A DNA stretch of 64,000 nt from Nitrospirota bacterium (GCA_030684575.1 JAUXVD010000019.1:1-64000); one strand, 5' to 3'. Counted from the first letter of the stretch, positions 1 to 8,335 are shown. The notes: a model not told the origin generated them from the letters alone. Numbers and translations: made by a program.

Positions 1-14
1 ATCAGTCTCCTCAC

Positions 15-587
15 TTGCCGGTCCGTGACCATGCGCCCTCCCTTGGTAGAGCGAAGAGGGTACAGGACTGGCGGTTAGGAGGCGCGGCACCCCGCAATTC
101 TAGTTGTCGTTACCCCGCAATTCTAATTGTCGCTGAACAGGACTTGGAGAAGGGCCGGATCTTTCTCCCTGGCCACCTCACCAAGACGGGGCAGGAACGC
201 CTTGTGCCTCTCACGCTACCCCTACGGCAGGAGTTTCAGCGGCTTAGAGCACAGGATGGGGTGTTACGGATTCAGGGGCTTGTCTTCCACAAGAATGGGG
301 GGAAACTGAGCCATACCTACCGAGAAGTGAAGCGGTTATGTGTGGAGCAGAAGATTGAGGACTTTCTGTTCCATGACCTTCGCCACTGTGCCGTGACGAA
401 CCTCGCAGACTCAGGGGTCGATACCGAAACGATCATGAAGATCGTCGGTCACTCCTCGGTGGAAATGTTTCTCCGCTATCGCACGATCAAGGCAGAGAAT
501 TTAGACGCTGCCATGACTCGCATGAACACGCTAATAACACGGCATGAGAACGCCGCTCGCCAAGTCCCTGGAATCGCTGCACTATAG
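15..587 (+). pseudogene. Tyrosine recombinase/integrase, C-terminal remnant
   Basis: Only the C-terminal catalytic part of a phage/XerCD-like tyrosine recombinase is recognisable, from about base 141. Visible are the beta-hairpin lysine region (TKTG), the HDLRH box (His-x-x-Arg), a GH pair and the nucleophile tyrosine in FLRYR near the C-terminus. The first catalytic arginine, which lies upstream of the TKTG hairpin in this family, is missing. The reading frame before base 141 does not resemble an integrase, and a 23-bp tandem duplication lies at the break. The stop codon is 6 bp from the 3' CCA end of a tRNA-Leu gene, the usual position of a tRNA-targeting integrase. I infer a decayed integrase of a genomic island. 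If the true 5' part lies left of the window, it is not in this frame. Confidence 0.75.
89..134. repeat. 23-bp imperfect tandem duplication
   Basis: Two adjacent 23-bp units (89-111 and 112-134) read ACCCCGCAATTCTA(G/A)TTGTCG(T/C)T and differ at two positions. They sit exactly where recognisable integrase sequence stops. Because 23 is not a multiple of three, gain of one unit would shift the frame. Confidence 0.8.
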
Positions 588-593
588 AGTGGT

Positions 594-680
594 TGGTGCC
601 GAAGGCGGGATTTGAACCCGCACACCCTTGCGGGCGCTAGACCCTGAATCTAGTGCGTCTGCCAGTTTCGCCACTTCGGC
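594..680 (-). tRNA. tRNA-Leu(CAG), CCA encoded
   Basis: The minus strand folds as a class II tRNA. The acceptor stem is GCCGAAG/CTTCGGC with discriminator A and an encoded CCA (594-596). The anticodon stem is CTAGA/TCTAG around loop TTCAGGG, giving anticodon CAG. A long variable arm follows, then a T arm with the GGTTCAAATCC core. The 3' end faces the integrase remnant, which suggests it served as an attachment site. Confidence 0.95.
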
Positions 681-698
681 ACATCGAGGTGGAGGGGG

Positions 699-728
699 AT
701 TATCCTGAATTATTGAGGTCCCCGTCAA
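699..728 (-). promoter_or_regulatory. Predicted promoter of tRNA-Leu
   Basis: On the minus strand there is a TTGACG -35 box (723-728) and a GATAAT -10 box (699-704) with an 18-bp spacer. The -10 box ends 18 nt before the tRNA 5' end. This is a standard sigma70-type arrangement. Confidence 0.6.
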
Positions 729-742
729 GCAAGGGGCTTGAA

Positions 743-2248
743 TTACTTAGCTTGCGCTGCTCGTGAGGCCCAGAGGCCAGCCTTCGCGATGTCCCTGGTG
801 TCTCCGCTGATCACGATCCGTTCTCGGACAAGCCCGGCGGCGCCGAGCAAGGGGGCCGCTGCGATCCAGGGTGCCTCATCGGCGATCAAGATATCGAACC
901 GGACACGGCTGAACAGGGGATCGCTTAGCACCCGGGATGCGGTGGTGACCACGAGCCGACGGTTTTGTATGAAGGCCTGGCGGTTGGTGTCTTCTTCGGC
1001 TGCGAGCAATTCACGGATCTTTTTCGTCCCGCCCAGATGGACGATGTCTTCTTTGAGTTCGTCAAACTCCGGCCGCATGTCTTTCGGTACCGCGGCTTCC
1101 GGCACGAGTTCGTCGATGCGCACCTTGGCGACATCAAGTTCCCCCTTCAATTCGGCGCATTGACTCTCATGCAGTTCGAGATATTGATGCAGCGTTTGGA
1201 CGTTTTTCCCGACGGCCTGCAAGCTGAGCCGTCGAAAGAGCGGGAGGTTTTCATATTCAGCCAGCGTGGCAGTCACGTCTTTGATCTTGTTTTGTACGTC
1301 GGTGAGCTGCGTGAGCAGTCGCCATTCCAGCAGGCGCACTTCATCGAGATCCCTTTGTTTCTGCCCCTTGTAGGCTAAGACAGGGGTCAACTCACGAAAC
1401 CGCTCATATTTGCGCCGGAGTGCGGCCTTGTCCGCGCGCGACTTGGCATAGAACTGGTGCATTTGGGCTTCGAACCCCAGTTCTTGAATCCCGATACCCT
1501 CGGCCTGATGGGACAGGGTCATTTCATAGCGACTGACCCAAGTCTTATATGTGAGCCCGACGGCTTTCATGGCCCGCGCGATGGTTCCGACGAGTGCATC
1601 CGCCGACTGGTGATCGGGAGAGACCAGCAGGATACGTTTATTCGTACGAATCAGTTCGATGACGAGGACCGCTAATCGTTGTCGTCGCACCGCAAGCTCG
1701 TCCGACCAAATGGTCATGAGAATCGAGGAGCCGGGTCCGGTTCCGGACAGTTCTCCCGCTTCCGTCGTCGTCTCGAGGAGGGGAGCCAATCGGTCTGCGG
1801 GACCGAGCCGAAAGGCGTCTGGTTGCGCGAGCATGTCGCGCAATCGCTTGGCAGACGGAGCGAGAAGCCCGGCACGGTCAGGAACGACCGTCATGTTGGC
1901 GCAGGACTGTCCAATCGCATCGAACGTCTGCACAAGGATCACGTGACCTTGCCCGCCAAGTACGATGCCTTCCGTCGGTTCCATGTCGTCCGGAGGGACA
2001 ATAGAGAGGGGCGTGTCATGCGCGATGGACGAACCATGCGGAAGTGTCAGCTCGTAGAGGTGCAGCGTGCCGATGGTATGCAGCAGTCGTCCTGTTACAT
2101 GCGTAATGGGCTGATCAAACGCCGTGGCGCTCACCTGTTTCTGCTCGGCTTCAAGCCGGAGTGCCCATGTCTCGATGAGGTCACGCGCTGTCATGCGATC
2201 CTTGGGAAATAGTTTGTGTGCAGCGGCGGCCATCATACGGTTGGCCAT
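743..2248 (-). CDS. Degenerate SF1 helicase-like protein (N-terminal core only)
   Basis: A 501-residue protein resembling the first RecA-like domain of UPF1/AAA_11-type superfamily 1 helicases. Family-like features are a segment resembling the region after motif I (ILLVSPDHQSADALV), a long helical, probably coiled-coil insertion at about residues 250-400, then VVTTASRVL (motif Ic-like), LIADEA (motif II) and VISGDTRDI (motif III-like). Motif I itself (GxxGxGKT) is not seen: the corresponding stretch reads GTGPGSS without the GKT. The protein ends soon after motif III, so the second RecA domain with motifs IV-VI is absent. ATP hydrolysis is therefore doubtful. It stands alone, with a degenerate repeat at its 5' side. 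A weak AGG is the only ribosome-binding hint before the ATG. Function unknown. Confidence 0.6.
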   Translation of the reverse strand: MANRMMAAAAHKLFPKDRMTARDLIETWALRLEAEQKQVSATAFDQPITHVTGRLLHTIGTLHLYELTLPHGSSIAHDTPLSIVPPDDMEPTEGIVLGGQGHVILVQTFDAIGQSCANMTVVPDRAGLLAPSAKRLRDMLAQPDAFRLGPADRLAPLLETTTEAGELSGTGPGSSILMTIWSDELAVRRQRLAVLVIELIRTNKRILLVSPDHQSADALVGTIARAMKAVGLTYKTWVSRYEMTLSHQAEGIGIQELGFEAQMHQFYAKSRADKAALRRKYERFRELTPVLAYKGQKQRDLDEVRLLEWRLLTQLTDVQNKIKDVTATLAEYENLPLFRRLSLQAVGKNVQTLHQYLELHESQCAELKGELDVAKVRIDELVPEAAVPKDMRPEFDELKEDIVHLGGTKKIRELLAAEEDTNRQAFIQNRRLVVTTASRVLSDPLFSRVRFDILIADEAPWIAAAPLLGAAGLVRERIVISGDTRDIAKAGLWASRAAQAK

Positions 2249-2261
2249 TGCGCCTGTCTAG

Positions 2262-2450
2262 CAGGATGCAGAAAAAATGATGGATGACCCGGTGAGTCCC
2301 ATGTGCTCGCGCAACGCGCGGTCTCAAAAGACCCTCGTTGGACGCGCGCACTGAGGGACTTATCCGGGCCATCTTAGAGGAACGTATCGGAGAAAACTTC
2401 TCCCTTCGGTCTCTTACTGCGGACTTGCTGGACGGTCTTTTGAGCATTCT
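2262..2450. repeat. Dispersed hairpin repeat, copy R0 (long variant)
   Basis: The left end (CAGGATGCAGAAAAA) and right end (TTGCTGGACGG...TTTTGAGCATTCT) match the outer arms of the ~125-bp repeat seen at 27.2, 29.2 and 31.0 kb. The interior differs. One long nested palindrome runs 2288-2368 (CCCGG...CCGGG, with an inner GGTCT/AGACC tip), and a second hairpin centres on GGAGAA-AAC-TTCTCC at 2389-2403. It lies in the divergent gap between the helicase-like gene and anmK. Confidence 0.6.
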
Positions 2451-2593
2451 TCAGGGGGGGTCCTCTTGTTCCGGCGTGGTTATTTCTGAGCCTGCTAGGC
2501 TGAGAATCGTGTGTCTGCTTGACCCCACCGAACAGTTCCATTAGCGTAGACATTTTGCAGCGCCTGCTCGATAGCCATGGGAGGACGTCGTAC

Positions 2594-3772
2594 ATGCATG
2601 TAGTTGGACTTATGTCCGGAACATCCGGTGACGGAGTCGATGCCGCACTTGTGGACATTACCGGGCGAGGCCGTACCGTGAAGGTGAGAACCCTGGCGTC
2701 GCATACGCTGGCGTATCCACGCTCGCTACAGCAGCGGATTCTCTCCGCGTCTGTTTCCGGGACGGTCGCAGATATTTGTCACCTCAATGCGCTGCTCGGT
2801 GAATGGTTCGCGAATGCCGCGCTGCATGTCATTCGGCAGGCAACACTTCAGCCGAGCGATGTGCTGTTGATCGGTTCGCATGGACAAACCGTGCACCACC
2901 TTCCGCATGGCGTTCATGCGCCAGGTGTCGGCTCGATTCGTTCAACCCTCCAAATCGCCGAGCCGGCTGTGATTGCCGAGCGAACGGGGATAACCACCGT
3001 TGCGAATTTTCGTCCACGGGATATTGCTGCAGGGGGCCAAGGGGCTCCACTCACCCCGGTTGCGCATGCTTTGCTGTTGAAACATGCGCGTCGCGCACGG
3101 TTGATCGTGAATCTCGGCGGCATCAGCAACGTGACCTATGTGCCGAAGGGGGGACGCCTGAGCGGAGTGCAGGCCTTCGATACGGGGCCGGCTAATATGG
3201 TGCTGGACAGTCTCATGGTGCGCGTGACTGACGGACGACTATTGATGGACTGCGATGGAAAGTTAGCGATGAAGGGGCAGGTTGATTCACGATTGCTGGG
3301 TAAGTTGCTCGCTCACCCGTTTTTGTCCAAGCGACCTCCGAAATCGACCGGACGGGAAGCGTTTGGCCCCGATCTCATCGAGGAGCTGATTGCGACTCAA
3401 CAGCAACGGAGCCTCTCAATCGAGGATTTGTTGGCGACCTGCAGTATGTGGACCGCCAAGGCGGTCGGCGCGTCGCGTCGGTGGATCAACGGGGAGATCG
3501 ATGAGGTGGTGGTGGGCGGCGGCGGTGTCCGCAATCGGGCAATTATGACTCATCTCTCGACGGTGTTCGCTCCGGTGCCGGTCTCCACGTTCGAAGCCCT
3601 GGGGTGGGACAGTAAGTCGTTTGAAGCGGTAGCCTTTGCCTTGTTGGCCTATCAAACCGTGACCGGCCAATGGGGCAATATCCCGTCAGTGACGGGTGCC
3701 ACGCATCCCGTGATCCTTGGCACGATTGTGCCGAATGGCCCTCGCTGGCGTGAATCATTTCCGGCGCGATAG
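2594..3772 (+). CDS. anmK: Anhydro-N-acetylmuramic acid kinase
   Basis: A 392-residue AnmK-type sugar kinase. It phosphorylates and opens 1,6-anhydro-MurNAc to give MurNAc-6-phosphate in cytoplasmic cell-wall recycling. The N-terminus has the family signature GLMSGTSGDGVD. It is followed by GSHGQTVHH, VANFRPRDIAAGGQGAPL and NLGGISN, and by FDTGPAN and GGGGVRN of the actin/hexokinase fold. The chosen ATG has GGGAGGAC 7 nt upstream; a longer in-frame start 75 bp earlier lacks this site and precedes the conserved region. A DUF2726-like gene follows after 4 bp and is probably cotranscribed. No MurQ is seen nearby. Confidence 0.95.
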   Translation: MHVVGLMSGTSGDGVDAALVDITGRGRTVKVRTLASHTLAYPRSLQQRILSASVSGTVADICHLNALLGEWFANAALHVIRQATLQPSDVLLIGSHGQTVHHLPHGVHAPGVGSIRSTLQIAEPAVIAERTGITTVANFRPRDIAAGGQGAPLTPVAHALLLKHARRARLIVNLGGISNVTYVPKGGRLSGVQAFDTGPANMVLDSLMVRVTDGRLLMDCDGKLAMKGQVDSRLLGKLLAHPFLSKRPPKSTGREAFGPDLIEELIATQQQRSLSIEDLLATCSMWTAKAVGASRRWINGEIDEVVVGGGGVRNRAIMTHLSTVFAPVPVSTFEALGWDSKSFEAVAFALLAYQTVTGQWGNIPSVTGATHPVILGTIVPNGPRWRESFPAR

Positions 3773-3776
3773 CAGC

Positions 3777-4292
3777 ATGATGGAGAATATAGGTATCGGA
3801 CTAGCCATCGCCTCTCTGGTGTTTCTGATTTGGCGCCTGATGATGTCTTCAAGCGGTGAGTCGGCCAGGAAAGAGAGCCTGGTGATTCCTCCTGGCGTGA
3901 CGCTGCGGCCTCAGCCCTTGCTGACCGATACGGACCTCATGCTCTACAATCTCATACGGTTGGCCGTGGAAGATCATTATCTTGTCTTTGCGAGGGTTCC
4001 ACTCTGGTCTGTTGTCAGTGTCGAGGCGGAGGGAAAGATTCGGTCTCAGGTGTTAAGGCAGATCGCGCTGAAGCAACTCGACTTTGTGTTGGTTCACCCG
4101 GGAACGAAGGCGGCTGAGCAGGTTGTGTTGCTTGAGGAAGGGTTTCCCCCTCAGCCACATGAGGTCACTCGAACTCGCGAGATTCAAGCTGTTCTGCAGG
4201 CAGCGGGCATTACGTTGACCACCTTGAAGCCCAACACGTCCTATACCGTGCCTCAGCTGGCTCAGCTGCTTGGCGTCGGCGAAGACGAGTGA
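3777..4292 (+). CDS. DUF2726-like membrane-anchored protein
   Basis: A 171-residue protein with one N-terminal membrane helix (about residues 4-20, IGIGLAIASLVFLIWRL) and a soluble domain resembling DUF2726. That domain shows a LLT...LMLYNLIRLA helix, a beta strand ending in RVPLWSVV, then LKQLDFVLVHP and QVVLLEEG, the pattern of nuclease-fold-like DUF2726 proteins. The acidic core usual in PD-(D/E)XK nucleases is only partly visible (DFVL), so I do not claim activity. It begins 4 bp after anmK. Tandem ATG codons at 3777 and 3780 make the exact start ambiguous by one residue. Confidence 0.7.
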   Translation: MMENIGIGLAIASLVFLIWRLMMSSSGESARKESLVIPPGVTLRPQPLLTDTDLMLYNLIRLAVEDHYLVFARVPLWSVVSVEAEGKIRSQVLRQIALKQLDFVLVHPGTKAAEQVVLLEEGFPPQPHEVTRTREIQAVLQAAGITLTTLKPNTSYTVPQLAQLLGVGEDE

Positions 4293-4308
4293 CCGTCGGG
4301 ATGCGACG

Positions 4309-4821
4309 CTATTCGCCAGGCCCGGTGCCGACCAGCTGTGTCGCCGGTTCCACATCGCGTATCGCGGCGACGTCAATGGCTTTCCTCGCCAGTTCGGCTT
4401 CTGCGCTCTCGGGATATTGATCGATGACTCGTTCGTACATCATGCGGGCTTTTTCATGATCTTTGATCTTGGTGTAGGTTTGACCAAGTTTGAGCGTGGA
4501 TGCCGCAAGTTTTTGGCTCATCGGATAGTCGGACACGACGTTGTAAAATGACTTTAGGGCTTCCCTGTAGCGTCCGAGCCGGTACTGGCATTCTCCTACC
4601 CAATACTGCGCGTTGGCGGCCAAAGAGGATTGCCCGTGCAGTTCGAGAAAGAATCGAAACCCTGCCAGCGCGGCTTCGTAATCCCGATGTTTAAACTCTT
4701 CCATCACTCGATCGTAGAGGTGTCGAGACGAGTCCTGCATGTGGGATGGTGCAGCGACAGCGGGGTTGAACGATAGCAGTAACGCCATGATTCCTGGGAG
4801 CACAATTTTCAGTATTGTCAT
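4309..4821 (-). CDS. Exported TPR protein, YbgF/CpoB-like C-terminal type
   Basis: A 170-residue protein with a signal peptide (MTILKIVLPGIMALLLSF..., cleavage near AVAA) and three tetratricopeptide repeats. The YbgF-family hallmarks are visible: YDRVMEEFKHRDYEAAL, NAQYWVGECQYRLGRYREAL and LKLGQTYTKIKDHEKARM. YbgF/CpoB links the Tol-Pal system to cell-wall synthesis in other Gram-negative bacteria. Here only the TPR part is present, without the N-terminal coiled-coil trimerisation segment, and tol genes are not adjacent. It is convergent with the DUF2726-like gene. Confidence 0.8.
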   Translation of the reverse strand: MTILKIVLPGIMALLLSFNPAVAAPSHMQDSSRHLYDRVMEEFKHRDYEAALAGFRFFLELHGQSSLAANAQYWVGECQYRLGRYREALKSFYNVVSDYPMSQKLAASTLKLGQTYTKIKDHEKARMMYERVIDQYPESAEAELARKAIDVAAIRDVEPATQLVGTGPGE

Positions 4822-5179
4822 CGTGATACCTCCATACTGCTCAGCCTGGTCTCAGTACCCATATCCCCGTGATCCCGCAATCGCCATGCCACCAGACGAG
4901 CGATCCGGCATGTCTAAAACAGACGAGAATCCAGTAGCTTGGCATTGTTCCATGGCAGAAGTTGCCGAGTGCCAGCCCTGCCCGGATGACAGATTTGTAC
5001 GATGTGTGTGTGATTCCTGGCTTGACAAAATTGAGACCACTATTGAGTGGATGTGACGGGTGTCAACGGCGTGAGATGAACTTGACTTGCGTGGATGTGC
5101 CCGAAATAATGCCGCTCCTGATTTTGGGCCAGTGGCCGAGTGCAGTGAAGCCATCCTGTGAGAATGAAGAGATGTGGAT
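4822..5179. other. Intergenic region, no gene recognised
   Basis: About 360 bp between divergent genes. A TTGACA at 5022-5027 has no convincing -10 box at 16-18 bp. Short open frames here show no family resemblance and no consistent ribosome-binding sites. It presumably carries both promoters. Confidence 0.5.
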
Positions 5180-5968
5180 ATGAAGACCGAGCCTCCGCTG
5201 AATCCACTCGGTGGAAAGACCTTGATCGTCGATGCGAATGACGCTGACGCCTATCCGCGACCCAGTGCGGCGCTTCTCGATGCTGGTGAGCAGGATCAGG
5301 TGTTTGTTCGTCCAGGGATCTACGAGGACAAAGTCTTTGTCACGGGGCGGCCGATACATTTGGTCGGCGCCGGGCGAGATGATGTGCAGATTTTTTCCCG
5401 TCGTGGGGGACCGCTCTATCTCCAGCAGGTCCCCAGTGGGCGCATCTCCGGCATCACGTTTCGATATGTCGGAAGTGACCAAAATTCCGCGATGAACCTG
5501 CTCGACTCCTCTTGTACGGTGACCCAGTGCCGTGCCACGGAGGGTATTCTCTCCGGTGTGGTGATTTATGGACCGCAATCACGACTGACATTTGTCGGAA
5601 ATGAAGTTTGTGGCAACCGGGAATCTGGGATATTTGTGTTTGCCGGAGCACAGCCGAGGATTGCCGACAATGTCTGCAGGGGCAACCACCATTTCGGCAT
5701 TGCGGTCCGCGATTCAGGGAGCCATCCTGAGCTCGTCAGAAACCAATGCCGTGAAAACATGCTGAGCGGGATTCTCCTCTTCCATCACGCGGAAGCGCTT
5801 CTCGTCGACAATACCTGCAGTGAGAATCAGCATTGGGGGATTGTGATGACTCCCGATTCTCACCCGACTCCCGGTCAGGAGGCGCTCGACACCTCAAACA
5901 TTCTTGCCCCCAATCCGCGAGGAACCTTGATCGTAACAGACCAGCCGCTGGGTGACATCGGGCGGTGA
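5180..5968 (+). CDS. Right-handed parallel beta-helix protein (NosD/pectate-lyase-like)
   Basis: A 262-residue protein. It opens with a DUF1565-like start (a strand ending LIVDAND, then VFVRPGIYEDKVFVTGRPIHLVG) and continues as regular PbH1 coils of about 22-24 residues: SRLTFVGNEVCGNRESGIFVF, AQPRIADNVCRGNHHFGIAV, HPELVRNQCRENMLSGILLF, AEALLVDNTCSENQHWGIVM. Each coil has the N-x-C-x-x-N-x-x-x-G-I pattern. No signal peptide is visible. Such folds bind or cleave carbohydrates or act as scaffolds, and no catalytic set could be assigned. GAAGAG lies 8 nt before the ATG; a GTG two codons upstream is the alternative. Confidence 0.75.
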   Translation: MKTEPPLNPLGGKTLIVDANDADAYPRPSAALLDAGEQDQVFVRPGIYEDKVFVTGRPIHLVGAGRDDVQIFSRRGGPLYLQQVPSGRISGITFRYVGSDQNSAMNLLDSSCTVTQCRATEGILSGVVIYGPQSRLTFVGNEVCGNRESGIFVFAGAQPRIADNVCRGNHHFGIAVRDSGSHPELVRNQCRENMLSGILLFHHAEALLVDNTCSENQHWGIVMTPDSHPTPGQEALDTSNILAPNPRGTLIVTDQPLGDIGR

Positions 5969-6092
5969 CGAGGTCTGGCGTCGAGGATACGGCTATCTCG
6001 GCTGGGCGTGTACAGTGAAAAGAGGAAATCTTGGAGGACGGGAAGTCTGCATCGGCCCTCGATACGCTTGATGCCAGACGTCTGTGGCTACG

Positions 6093-7016
6093 TTATGCGG
6101 GGAGATTCGGAACCTGCGCTTCAACGACTTCGTGTAGGTGAAAGCTGTTGCCGCCTTGCTGTTTCGCTCGATACATTGCCGTGTCGGCATGCTTCAGTAA
6201 TTCGTCGACGGGATGATCGTCGTGCGGATAAATCGTCACACCAATGCTGACCCCGATGGAGATGTGATGGTCCTGTAGTTCGAACGGCGTGGCGATCGAC
6301 TCCGCGATGCGTTTCGCCACCACCAGGATATTCTGGTCAGAGGAAACGCCTTCTAGGATAATGGTGAATTCGTCTCCACCCATCCTGGCCACAGTATCGA
6401 CTTCACGCACACAGGTCTTGAGACGCTCCGATACGGCTTTAAGCAGGTCGTCTCCCATGTCGTGCCCGAAGGTATCGTTCACGGCCTTGAACCGATCGAG
6501 ATCGAGGAGCATGAGGCCAATCGGTTGTTGCAGTCGCTTGCTTCGAGCCATGGCTTGAATCAGTCGATCACGAAAGAGGCTACGATTCACCAATCCGGTC
6601 AAGTGATCGTACTGCGCGAGGTAGGTCAGGCGTTCTTCTGTGCGTTTTCGTTCAATCGCATAACGAACGGCACGAGCTAACAGCTCGGGATGACCCTGCC
6701 CTTTGACGAGGTAATCTTGCGCCCCCTGTTGAACGGCTTGAAGTGCAAGGCTTTGGTCGCTTACACCGCTTAGAACGACGACCGGGATTGTTGGGCTTGT
6801 GGCGTGGACTTGCCTGACAGTCGGGAGACCGAAGGCATCCGGGAGCGATAGGTCCAAGAGCACAGCGTCGAACCGGTCACGGCCGAGTAGCGCAAGTCCT
6901 TCTCCCAGCGTTTTCGCTCGAGTGACTCTGAATTCCTCGATGCTCCATTCAGACAGGAGATCTTGCGTGAGTTGCGCGTCGACATCATTGTCTTCGACGA
7001 GGAGCACTTTGATCAT
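6093..7016 (-). CDS. Response regulator with GGDEF diguanylate cyclase domain
   Basis: A 307-residue two-domain signalling protein. The receiver domain (residues 1-120) has the acidic pair E8-D9, phosphoacceptor D55 and K105. The GGDEF domain (about 130-290) has intact GGDEF at 213-217 and an RxxD inhibitory site (R204-E-V-D207) five residues upstream. It is therefore predicted to synthesise c-di-GMP with product feedback. No partner kinase is adjacent. Two PilZ proteins in the window (8.3 and 62.5 kb) are plausible c-di-GMP effectors, though nothing ties them directly. Confidence 0.95.
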   Translation of the reverse strand: MIKVLLVEDNDVDAQLTQDLLSEWSIEEFRVTRAKTLGEGLALLGRDRFDAVLLDLSLPDAFGLPTVRQVHATSPTIPVVVLSGVSDQSLALQAVQQGAQDYLVKGQGHPELLARAVRYAIERKRTEERLTYLAQYDHLTGLVNRSLFRDRLIQAMARSKRLQQPIGLMLLDLDRFKAVNDTFGHDMGDDLLKAVSERLKTCVREVDTVARMGGDEFTIILEGVSSDQNILVVAKRIAESIATPFELQDHHISIGVSIGVTIYPHDDHPVDELLKHADTAMYRAKQQGGNSFHLHEVVEAQVPNLPA

Positions 7017-7170
7017 CCAACTCCCTCACTGCCGAGTGAATCCGTCTCGTGTATTGTCAGGTGCCTCTGAGGAACATGGCAGATTCGGCAGTGTGATTAT
7101 AGCCAAGTGGAGAGGGTGGACAAAGCAAATGCGGAAAACCTGTGAGGTTTTCTTCCTGGCTCAGGACATA

Positions 7171-7243
7171 CCTAATCCCTGCGCAAGCAGATGCAATACA
7201 ACGCGATTCCTTCCATGGCCACTCCGTATGGGCAGGGATTAGG
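7171..7243. repeat. Perfect 12-bp inverted repeat with long loop
   Basis: CCTAATCCCTGC at 7171-7182 is exactly complementary to GCAGGGATTAGG at 7232-7243, with a 49-nt loop. It lies between the stop of the minus-strand gene at 7281 and the start of the receiver-GGDEF gene. It could be a weak terminator, an mRNA end structure or a regulator site. No T-run follows. Confidence 0.6.
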
Positions 7244-7280
7244 AGTTGCGGCAGACGATCCAGGATGTAGAGTTCTGGCT

Positions 7281-7658
7281 CTAAGCTACCTGAAGTGCTT
7301 CAGCTCGGCGCCGAACTTCCTCAGCTTTCTGTGCCTGTCCCAGGTTGTCATAGAGCGAGGCGATGTTGGCATGCAAGTGCGACAAGAGTTGCCCCAACTG
7401 GGCTTCTTGTGCGATCACGTTGGCTTCAAGCGCCAGCTTCTTTTCTTCGCTCCGGCGGAAGCGTTCCTCAAGTCGCTGCACGAGCTGGATCCAGCCTTTG
7501 ACCTTGCCGGAATCCAAGTCAGGAATGGTCGGCAAGGCTTCGGCACGATCGAGGGATTTTTCTGTTTGATTCATCCAATTGATGAACACGAGAAAATCCC
7601 CAAGTGTGATTTTCAGTGCGGATGAGGCGCCTTCTTCTTCGATAACCAGGTCTTCCAT
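7281..7658 (-). CDS. Hypothetical coiled-coil protein
   Basis: A 125-residue soluble protein I do not recognise. The N-terminus is acidic (EDLVIEEEG). A central LGDFLVFINWMNQTEKSLDRA helix is followed by a long charged helix rich in E, R, Q and L (about residues 60-120) that ends in a TPR-like LYDNLGQAQKAEEVRRRAE. The start is supported by AAAGGAG 5 nt upstream of the ATG. No membrane segment or signal peptide is present. Role unknown; the final helix pair could mediate protein contacts. Confidence 0.65.
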   Translation of the reverse strand: MEDLVIEEEGASSALKITLGDFLVFINWMNQTEKSLDRAEALPTIPDLDSGKVKGWIQLVQRLEERFRRSEEKKLALEANVIAQEAQLGQLLSHLHANIASLYDNLGQAQKAEEVRRRAEALQVA

Positions 7659-8002
7659 GGCAACTCCTTTTACCTAAAATTATTGCGAATAGTGTGCGAC
7701 CGGCGAAGCAAGCACTTCTGCGAATTGACCGACGAGCAGTGCTCCTATCGGCTCCTGAACAGTGAGTAGCGCGGCGAGCTCAACGTGAGCCACCTCCTTT
7801 CGCAGGTTTTGGCTTTTGGGTGAAATCGGAGGGGGAGTCCAAGAATGGACAACTCATAGGCTACATCCAGTAGTGTTAGCCGAGTGATACTGCTCTAGCA
7901 GTGGTATTGTCAACAGCTCTCTTGGGGGATTGATAATGAAGAAATCTCTGTTGGGTTTTTAGAAATGGGGGTGGGGCAAAAAAGAGTGGGAAGCGGGCGC
8001 TA
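7659..8002. other. Intergenic region, no gene recognised
   Basis: About 340 bp between two minus-strand genes. It contains no convincing ORF, tRNA or strong hairpin. It is the leader and promoter zone of the coiled-coil gene at 7281-7658 and is visibly less GC-rich than its surroundings around 7900-7980. Confidence 0.5.
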
Positions 8003-8323
8003 TTATCCTTGAGGTGAGAGTGGTGGAACGTTCGGATAGGGCCCGCGTGGAAGGCGTTCTGGGCCGATGGCCCCTTCGCAGGCATACCCTGGCTCGAAGG
8101 GCCAGAGGAGGGACCGACCTTCCCAGGAACCTCTCACTTGAATCGTACGAAATGTGACCCCAAGTTGAGCGGCCTCCTCGTGCATCGTGGAGAGACAGCC
8201 TTCGTAGGAATAGGCGCGGCGACCGATTATGAGCGGTTCGCCCGTCTGGTTATGGAATACCGTATAGGGTTCAGCGCAGCCGACGAGGAACAGTATCATG
8301 GTAAGCAGAATGCCTCGCGTCAT
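8003..8323 (-). CDS. Small lipoprotein of unknown function
   Basis: A 106-residue protein with a lipoprotein signal peptide: MTRGILLTMILFLVGC, where LVGC is the lipobox and C16 the predicted lipidated cysteine. The mature part has two further cysteines (C43 and C82) that could form a disulfide and a proline-rich tail. No known domain was recognised. The start has AAGGGGGAAAC directly upstream. It lies 12 bp downstream of the PilZ gene on the same strand, so the two may be cotranscribed. Confidence 0.7.
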   Translation of the reverse strand: MTRGILLTMILFLVGCAEPYTVFHNQTGEPLIIGRRAYSYEGCLSTMHEEAAQLGVTFRTIQVRGSWEGRSLLWPFEPGYACEGAIGPERLPRGPYPNVPPLSPQG

Positions 8324-8335
8324 GTGTTTCCCCCT

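Noticed and set aside
5022-5050. TTGACA near 5022 as a promoter for the beta-helix gene
   Set aside because: No -10 box at 16-18 bp; the nearest TATTGA is only 13 bp away.
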